A DNA stretch of 39,758 nt from an uncultured bacterium. GTDB lineage: Bacteria > Spirochaetota > UBA4802 > JAGODF01. The stretch is taken from contig CAKZSV010000036.1 of assembly GCA_937921485.1 (NCBI GenBank), forward strand, positions 1 to 39,758, written 5' to 3'. Each line of letters begins with the position of its first letter. Positions within the stretch are counted from its first letter, which is position 1. Below, one piece after another: positions 33,726 to 39,758 of this stretch. The notes under the pieces are model-generated. The model did no database searches. It was not told the origin of the DNA and saw only the letters and a program-made list of their open reading frames with translations. The position numbers were made by a program, and so were the translations under genes.

Positions 33726-34355
33726 TTATTTCTCCGCCGCGCTTTTCAAAAGCGAGGAAAAAATGCGAGCAATCCGCTTGCGGTGCAACATAATCTGGGT
33801 ATAACTTTTATCCGGCGTGGAGCGGAAAATTGCCACGATACCCGTCAGCGCGGCGAAAAGCGCGTGGGAATAATACCGAACGTTTTTGGTAATGCCCATT
33901 CTCATCAATACTTCATCGAACTGGCTTAGAAGCGCGCGCTCGATATCGCTGAGTTTTTGAAACATTTCAGGCTCAACCGGCCCTTCTAAAAAAAAATTGA
34001 TCATCATGCGAAAATACTGGTCCTTTTCGGTGAAATATTCGATAAAACGCTCGGCAAATACATTGATAGATAGTTTTTTTTCACGGGCGAGCATTGCGTC
34101 GAATTCGTTTTTTAGCTGGATGGTGCCCCGGGAAAATGATTCAAGAAAAAGCGATTTCTGATCGGGGAAATGGCGATAGATTGCCGAGGCGGATATCCCC
34201 GCTTCTTTTGCTATATCGCGCATGCTGACTTCATGAAACGGTTTCGACGAGAAAAGCTTCTCCGCGGCATCGACGATGATTTGCTTGCGGATGTCCTTTT
34301 CCTGTTTTTTAAGCTGAGAAAAAGTGCTTTCGTTTCGTGTTTTTTTTCCGGCCAT
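33726..34355 (-). CDS. TetR-family transcriptional regulator
   Basis: The 209-residue repressor-type protein has an N-terminal helix-turn-helix (about 30-75: IIVDAAEKLFSSKPFHEVSM, RDIAKEAGISASAIYRHFPD, KSLFLESF) and an all-helical ligand-binding domain with aromatic residues (DQYFRMMINFFLEGP). The start is uncertain; Met at 34355 fits but has no clear Shine-Dalgarno sequence, and 20 further codons are open. It lies downstream of the MerR gene on the same strand, between two fatty-acid/acyl-CoA genes, so control of acyl-CoA metabolism in response to an acyl-CoA ligand, as for FadR-type TetR proteins, is a reasonable inference. Confidence 0.88.
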   Translation of the reverse strand: MAGKKTRNESTFSQLKKQEKDIRKQIIVDAAEKLFSSKPFHEVSMRDIAKEAGISASAIYRHFPDQKSLFLESFSRGTIQLKNEFDAMLAREKKLSINVFAERFIEYFTEKDQYFRMMINFFLEGPVEPEMFQKLSDIERALLSQFDEVLMRMGITKNVRYYSHALFAALTGIVAIFRSTPDKSYTQIMLHRKRIARIFSSLLKSAAEK

Positions 34356-34427
34356 AATTAGATTATTGTGTTGAATAACGGGAGAGAATATCAAACTCCG
34401 AAAAAAAGCAAACATTTTTTATTGCGG

Positions 34428-34820
34428 TTATTGGGTTTTCAGTTTTTTTGAAATTCTGGTGCGGTATTCAACAATTTCATTTCGTAAAATGTTTAAATCT
34501 GCGATGCGGTCGTCAAGATTTTTCAGATGCCCGTCTAAAAGTTCAAGAAGCCGACCGAGTACCACTTCGTTTGATTTTTGAATCGACCATATTGCCTCAA
34601 GCTCGGCCATTTCCGAGAGCGTGAGGCCGAGCACCTTGAGGCGTTTGATGAGCTTGAGCCTGCGCAAATCTTCATTGGTATAGACACGCTTTCCACCTTC
34701 CATCCGCTTCACTGAATTGAGAAGGCCAATCTCCTCGTAGTAGCGAATCGTGCGCTGACTCATCTCAAGCTTTTTTGCAATATCGCCGATTGAAAGAAAT
34801 TCTTCAGATTGGTCGTACAT
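34428..34820 (-). CDS. MerR-family transcriptional regulator
   Basis: The 130-residue protein has an N-terminal winged HTH (FLSIGDIAKKLEMSQRTIRY, YEEIGLLNSVKRMEGGKRVY, about 10-50) and a long C-terminal dimerising coiled coil (about 85-128). No Cys metal-binding loop is present, so it is not a metal sensor. Its size and setting, next to acyl-CoA ligase and TetR genes, resemble MerR regulators of fatty- and branched-chain-acid catabolism such as LiuR (inference). A terminator separates it from the ligase gene; it lies 72 bp before the TetR gene. Confidence 0.9.
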   Translation of the reverse strand: MYDQSEEFLSIGDIAKKLEMSQRTIRYYEEIGLLNSVKRMEGGKRVYTNEDLRRLKLIKRLKVLGLTLSEMAELEAIWSIQKSNEVVLGRLLELLDGHLKNLDDRIADLNILRNEIVEYRTRISKKLKTQ

Positions 34821-34842
34821 GGTTTATGCCGGAAAAATTAAA

Positions 34843-34882
34843 ATAAAAAATCATCCCCCTTGCGGAAACAAAGGGGATGATC
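34843..34882 (-). terminator. Rho-independent terminator of the acyl-CoA ligase gene
   Basis: On the minus strand ATCATCCCC, a loop of about 14 nt and GGGGATGAT are followed by TTTTTTATTTT. It lies between the ligase stop (34899) and the MerR start, making the ligase a separate unit. Confidence 0.85.
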
Positions 34883-34898
34883 GCATAGAGCACCTGTA

Positions 34899-36554
<1,656 letters not shown>

Positions 36555-36569
36555 ATATACCTCCGTTGT

Positions 36570-36629
36570 ATAATAATGCCACTTAACGTAAAGTGGCAAC
36601 CATAGAAACAAAAAGGCATAATATGTCAA
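36570..36629 (-). promoter_or_regulatory. Ligase promoter with perfect TGCCACTT palindrome
   Basis: The best promoter is minus-strand TTGACA (36624-36629), a 17-bp spacer and TCTATG (36601-36606). A perfect inverted repeat TGCCACTT-N6-AAGTGGCA (36577-36598) begins at the expected transcription start. Alternatively TTGCCA (36594-36599) and TATTAT (36570-36575), 18 bp apart, place the repeat between the two boxes, as in MerR-controlled promoters. Either way a dimeric regulator site is likely. Confidence 0.55.
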
Positions 36630-36796
36630 TAAAATATTTTGTAGTAAAATAACTAAAAGATGAACAAATGGTTTGTTTGAATGGTTTTCAAAAATGAATA
36701 AGGTGTCCACAGCTACAGGGGAATACTTGCAATCAAAAATCCCATCCCCCTATTTAAGAAATTTCTAAAAAACAATAAAAATTTTTCATTCCCCTC

Positions 36797-36825
36797 TTGA
36801 CGATTGAAAAAATCCTTTGTATATT
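36797..36825 (+). promoter_or_regulatory. Sigma-70 promoter of hsp20-dnaK
   Basis: TTGACG (36797-36802), a 17-bp spacer and TATATT (36820-36825). The expected start near 36832 is just upstream of CIRCE. Confidence 0.8.
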
Positions 36826-36836
36826 ACTATCGAAAG

Positions 36837-36869
36837 TTGTTAGCACTCACTTATAGTGAGTGCTAACAA
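36837..36869 (+). promoter_or_regulatory. CIRCE element (HrcA operator)
   Basis: TTAGCACTC-N9-GAGTGCTAA (36840-36866) matches the CIRCE consensus at every arm position. The symmetry is longer than usual: 15-bp arms around TAT. HrcA binds CIRCE and represses chaperone operons until heat shock. hrcA itself is not in the window. Confidence 0.96.
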
Positions 36870-36895
36870 AATCTCAGAAAAGGAGGTACACCACC

Positions 36896-37351
36896 ATGAA
36901 ACTTGCAGTAACTCGTAGAAATGATACCAACAATGGTCTGGGGATTTTTGGTCAAGAAATTGATCGTTTCTTCAATGATTTCTTTGCAATCGAACCAGCA
37001 AGGCTTTTTAATGAAGCCTGGTATCCTCAGATTGATGTGGTCGAAGACGAAAATGCAATTCATGTGAAGGCTGATATGCCGGGGCTTACCGACAAGGATA
37101 TCGAAGTGACCATTGAAAACGGGGTCCTTACCATTGCCGGTGAGCGCAAGGAAGAACGGCGCGAAGAGGACGACAAGAAGCACTATATCCTTGCGGAAAG
37201 GTGCTATGGTTCGTTCAAACGCAGTTTCTCTCTTCCAGAAGGCATTAAGGCCGATGAAGTCAAGGCGAGCTTCAAGGATGGGGTTTTGAATATCGAAATT
37301 CCCAAATCCGAGGAAGTGAAGCCGAAGAAGATTACGGTAACCGTGAACTAA
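36896..37351 (+). CDS. Small heat-shock protein, Hsp20/alpha-crystallin family
   Basis: ATP-independent holdase of 151 residues. An N-terminal amphipathic region is followed by the alpha-crystallin domain (about 42-145): WYPQIDVVEDENAIHVKADM, PGLTDKDIEVTIENGVLTI and ASFKDGVLNIEIPK (the A-x-x-x-n-G-v-L motif). The C-terminal tail EVKPKKITVTVN lacks a clear I-x-I. AAAGGAGG lies 8 bases before the ATG at 36896; an in-frame ATG-like start at 36860 is inside CIRCE and is excluded. First gene of the CIRCE operon with dnaK. Confidence 0.96.
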   Translation: MKLAVTRRNDTNNGLGIFGQEIDRFFNDFFAIEPARLFNEAWYPQIDVVEDENAIHVKADMPGLTDKDIEVTIENGVLTIAGERKEERREEDDKKHYILAERCYGSFKRSFSLPEGIKADEVKASFKDGVLNIEIPKSEEVKPKKITVTVN

Positions 37352-37374
37352 TCAAAGGTGTATGCCGGAGATCG

Positions 37375-37408
37375 GGGGAAGCGGATTTGTCCGGTTCCCC
37401 ATTTTTTT
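37375..37408 (+). terminator. Intercistronic terminator-like hairpin between hsp20 and dnaK
   Basis: GGGGAA-g-CGGA, loop TTTG, TCCG-g-TTCCCC: 10 pairs with one G-G mismatch, then ATTTTTTT. It looks like an intrinsic terminator 19 bp before the dnaK start. No other promoter is visible for dnaK, so it probably lowers dnaK transcription relative to hsp20, or marks an RNA processing site. Confidence 0.65.
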
Positions 37409-37426
37409 ATGTAAAGGAGGCACAAT

Positions 37427-39352
37427 ATGAGCAGCAAAATAATAGGAATCGACCTTGGTACCACCAACTCGTGCGTGGCGGTGCTTTCTGGCGGTGATCC
37501 GGTGGTGATTCAGAATTCAGAAGGACAGCGCACTACCCCTTCGGTGGTTGCGTTTACCGAGCGCGGAGAGCGACTGGTGGGGCAGGTAGCGAAAAATCAG
37601 ACCATCACCAATCCGGAAAATACCATCAGGTCCATCAAGCGGTTTATGGGACGAAAATATCACGAAGTGCGCGATGAAATGAACATGGTACCATACAAAG
37701 TTGAGGATGATGGTAAAGGCGGGGTCAGAGTACGTACCTGCCAGGGTTCGTTTACGCCGCAGGAAATTTCCGCACGTATCTTGCAGAAAATGAAGCAAAC
37801 CGCGGAAGATTTCCTTGGCGAGAAAGTCACCCGTGCGGTCATCACCGTGCCGGCGTATTTCAATGATGAACAGCGTCAGGCGACAAAAGATGCAGGCCGC
37901 ATTGCGGGGCTGGAAGTGGAACGCATTATCAACGAACCCACCGCAGCGGCGCTTGCGTATGGGCTTGATAAAAAGAAAAAAAACGAAAAGATCGCCGTGT
38001 ACGATTTAGGTGGCGGGACATTCGATATATCGATCCTGGAGCTGGGTGATGGCGTCTTTGAGGTGCGATCAACCAACGGTGATACTCATCTTGGCGGCGA
38101 TGATTTCGACCAGCGCGTTATAGGATGGATGATGGATGAATTCCGCAAGCAGACGGGCATCGATCTTTCAAAAGACGCGATGGCGCTGCAGAGGCTTAAG
38201 GAAGCCGCCGAAAAGGCGAAGATTGAGCTTTCGAGCAAGATGCAGGCCGATATCAACATCCCGTTCCTGACGGCCGATCATACCGGGCCGAAGCATCTGA
38301 TGCTTTCGCTGACAAGGGCGAAGTTCGAACAGCTGGTGAGCGACTTAATCGAGCGCACCAAAGGCCCCTGCCGGCAGGCGCTTGATGATGCGGGATTGAC
38401 CCCAGGCGATATCGATGAGGTGATACTTGTGGGCGGTTCGACCCGCATTCCCGCTGTGCAGGAAGTCGTGCGGCAGCTTTTCGGTAAAGAACCTCATAAG
38501 GGCGTCAACCCCGATGAAGTGGTCGCGGTTGGTGCGGCAATTCAGGGCGGAGTGCTTGCCGGTGAAGTGAAGGATGTCCTGCTTCTGGATGTCACACCGC
38601 TTTCACTTGGTGTTGAAACACTCGGCGGGGTAATGACAAAACTCATTGAGCGCAATACGACCATCCCCACAAAGAAAAGCCAGGTGTTCTCCACTGCCGA
38701 GGATAATCAGACCGCAGTGACAATTCATGTGCTGCAGGGCGAACGCGAAATGGCGGCGCAAAACAGAACATTGGGTCGTTTTGAGCTTACAGGTATTCCA
38801 CCCGCACCGCGCGGTGTGCCGCAGATTGAGGTGACATTCGACATCGATGCGAACGGAATTGTGCACGTGTCGGCGAAAGACCTTGCTACCGGCAAGGAGC
38901 AAAAGATACGCATTGAATCGTCAGGAGGCATCTCCAAAGAAGAAATTGAGCGCATGGTGCGCGATGCCGAAACGCATGCCGCCGAGGACCGGCAGGCACG
39001 AGAACTCGTTGAGGCCAAAAATGAAGCTGATGCACTTGCCTATTCGGCTGAGAAAATGCTGCGGGAAAATGCTTCGATAAGTTCAGAGGCACGGGCGAAG
39101 GTTGAATCGGCAATCAATAATCTTCGCGCGGCAATGCAGGGAAGCAACATAGCGGCAATACGCAATGCCAGGTCGGTGCTCGAAAAAGAATTGCACGCAA
39201 CGAGCGCAGGGATGTATTCCGGTGCTCAAACGAAGCAGCAAAACACTATGCACAACACTGCTGCATCACAGCCGTATACCAATGAACGCGGCGAGACAGT
39301 GTACGATGCGGAGTATCGGGTTGATGATGACGAGCAGAAGAAGGCAAGCTAA
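37427..39352 (+). CDS. dnaK: Hsp70 chaperone DnaK
   Basis: ATP-dependent chaperone of 641 residues, of normal length. The nucleotide-binding domain has [45 protein letters not shown] and [13 protein letters not shown]. The substrate-binding domain follows the linker [13 protein letters not shown], and the helical lid ends in an Asn/Gln-rich then acidic tail (DDDEQKKAS). AAAGGAGG is 8 bases upstream of the ATG. grpE and dnaJ are absent from the window; the pairing with hsp20 rather than grpE-dnaJ is somewhat unusual. Confidence 0.98.
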   Translation: MSSKIIGIDLGTTNSCVAVLSGGDPVVIQNSEGQRTTPSVVAFTERGERLVGQVAKNQTITNPENTIRSIKRFMGRKYHEVRDEMNMVPYKVEDDGKGGVRVRTCQGSFTPQEISARILQKMKQTAEDFLGEKVTRAVITVPAYFNDEQRQATKDAGRIAGLEVERIINEPTAAALAYGLDKKKKNEKIAVYDLGGGTFDISILELGDGVFEVRSTNGDTHLGGDDFDQRVIGWMMDEFRKQTGIDLSKDAMALQRLKEAAEKAKIELSSKMQADINIPFLTADHTGPKHLMLSLTRAKFEQLVSDLIERTKGPCRQALDDAGLTPGDIDEVILVGGSTRIPAVQEVVRQLFGKEPHKGVNPDEVVAVGAAIQGGVLAGEVKDVLLLDVTPLSLGVETLGGVMTKLIERNTTIPTKKSQVFSTAEDNQTAVTIHVLQGEREMAAQNRTLGRFELTGIPPAPRGVPQIEVTFDIDANGIVHVSAKDLATGKEQKIRIESSGGISKEEIERMVRDAETHAAEDRQARELVEAKNEADALAYSAEKMLRENASISSEARAKVESAINNLRAAMQGSNIAAIRNARSVLEKELHATSAGMYSGAQTKQQNTMHNTAASQPYTNERGETVYDAEYRVDDDEQKKAS

Positions 39353-39357
39353 TATAT

Positions 39358-39388
39358 AAAAGGCCGGCAAAAAGCCGGCCTTTTTTTA
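39358..39388 (+). terminator. Rho-independent terminator after dnaK
   Basis: AAAAGGCCGGC, loop AAAAA, GCCGGCC then seven T. It starts 6 bp past the dnaK stop. Confidence 0.93.
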
Positions 39389-39409
39389 TTCTATAGACGA
39401 ATTTTTTAC

Positions 39410-39440
39410 TTGAAAATACTATACATATGTTTAATATAAT
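39410..39440 (+). promoter_or_regulatory. Candidate promoter of the right-edge gene
   Basis: A perfect TATAAT (39435-39440) lies 33 bp before the start codon; TTGAAA (39410-39415) lies upstream at a long 19-bp spacing. Confidence 0.45.
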
Positions 39441-39473
39441 ACTGCGAATCATTTTTCAGCATGGAGGTCTGTG

Positions 39474-39758
39474 ATGATACAAACAACTTATATGATGACA
39501 CAACAGGTGTTGATGCTACTCAAAGAAGCCGAGAAGCGCACCGGATGGACAATGATTGATCTTGTTATTGCGGTGATGCGCTATGCAATGCGGCATCACG
39601 CAAAGTACGAAAGAGAGCACGGAAGAATTGCATACCAGAAGCGCCTGGATGACGAAGGCATGCCAATACCAAAATTCCGGATAAAGGTAAAAATTGATGA
39701 AAGGGAATATGATTATTTTAATGATATGCGGCGGTTTTTCCGGCGGTCGATTTCGCAT
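39474..39758 (+). CDS. Hypothetical protein, 3' end outside window
   Basis: ATG at 39474 follows TGGAGG by 6 bases, and the frame stays open for 95 codons to the edge. The protein starts MIQTTYMMTQQVLMLLKEAE and continues with KRTGWTMIDLVIAVMRYAMR, HHAKYEREHG, KRLDDEGMPIPKFRIKVKID and EREYDYFNDMRRFFRRSISH. It is basic and helical, without signal peptide or membrane segment. The segment RIKVKIDEREYDYFNDMRRF (a strand then a helix) could be a ribbon-helix-helix-like DNA-binding unit, but that is a guess. No family recognised. Transcribed separately from dnaK. Confidence 0.7.
   Translation, partial: MIQTTYMMTQQVLMLLKEAEKRTGWTMIDLVIAVMRYAMRHHAKYEREHGRIAYQKRLDDEGMPIPKFRIKVKIDEREYDYFNDMRRFFRRSISH

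Noticed and set aside
36756..36775. AAGAAATTTCTAAAAAAC, loosely like the repeat's left end, upstream of the hsp20 promoter
   Set aside because: Similarity is limited to an AT-rich run, without the GGGAAC/GTTCCC stem.
36860..36895. In-frame upstream start extending Hsp20 by 12 residues
   Set aside because: It lies within CIRCE and lacks a ribosome site, while AAAGGAGG precedes the ATG at 36896.

Overview
The window looks like chromosomal DNA from a diderm bacterium of moderate GC content, most likely a deep-branching or Leptospira-like spirochaete. The case rests on lipoprotein signal peptides with loose lipoboxes, an outer-membrane beta-barrel, a DUF4954-type protein (a family I associate with Bacteroidota and Spirochaetota), a McsA-McsB-ClpC cluster, and an aerobic-type fatty-acid catabolic gene set. 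This assignment is inference; no rRNA gene is present. There are no phage, CRISPR or complete insertion-sequence genes. The mobile-DNA signal is one short palindromic repeat present in two copies.

Layout. 1-3.8 kb: the tail of an exported protein, a large acyl-CoA dehydrogenase (minus strand) and a Cys-rich lipoprotein with a phospholipase-A2-like HD motif. 3.8-5.4 kb: a tRNA-Lys/tRNA-Glu operon and purA. 5.5-9.0 kb: an exported protein, an M15 peptidase, a GT4 glycosyltransferase and a hexapeptide acyltransferase, the last three overlapping. 9.1-12 kb: an orphan protein convergent with the DUF4954 protein. 12.3-21.4 kb (plus strand): a hybrid histidine kinase, then an MBL hydrolase, PBP1A, a zinc-ribbon membrane protein, a DEAD-box helicase and a small membrane protein. 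21.4-25.8 kb (minus): mcsA-mcsB-clpC. 26-30.2 kb: a STAS protein, then on the minus strand serS followed by an RtcA-like protein, and queD preceded by a DegT-like protein. 30.4-36.6 kb: an OM beta-barrel, ADP-forming acyl-CoA synthetase subunits, TetR and MerR regulators, and an AMP-forming acyl-CoA ligase. 36.8-39.4 kb: CIRCE-hsp20-dnaK. The right edge cuts an unrecognised CDS.

How the genes fit together. Acyl-CoA dehydrogenase, AMP-forming acyl-CoA ligase, the ADP-forming synthetase pair and two adjacent regulators suggest beta-oxidation with energy recovery. hsp20-dnaK (HrcA/CIRCE control) and McsA/McsB/ClpC form two protein-quality-control units. PBP1A, the M15 peptidase and the GT/acyltransferase pair serve the envelope.

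The most notable observations are: (1) a 113-bp palindromic, TIR-bounded element flanked by ATAA on both sides that sits in frame (117 bp, 39 codons) inside a membrane-protein gene, with a second partial copy 15 kb away; (2) three proteins of enzyme families that lack key catalytic residues: a DegT aminotransferase homologue with Met in place of the PLP lysine, a C-terminally truncated RtcA-like cyclase translationally coupled to serS, and a McsB with Arg in place of the catalytic-loop Cys; (3) several leader or intercistronic hairpins (serS, mcsB-clpC, hsp20-dnaK) that look regulatory.
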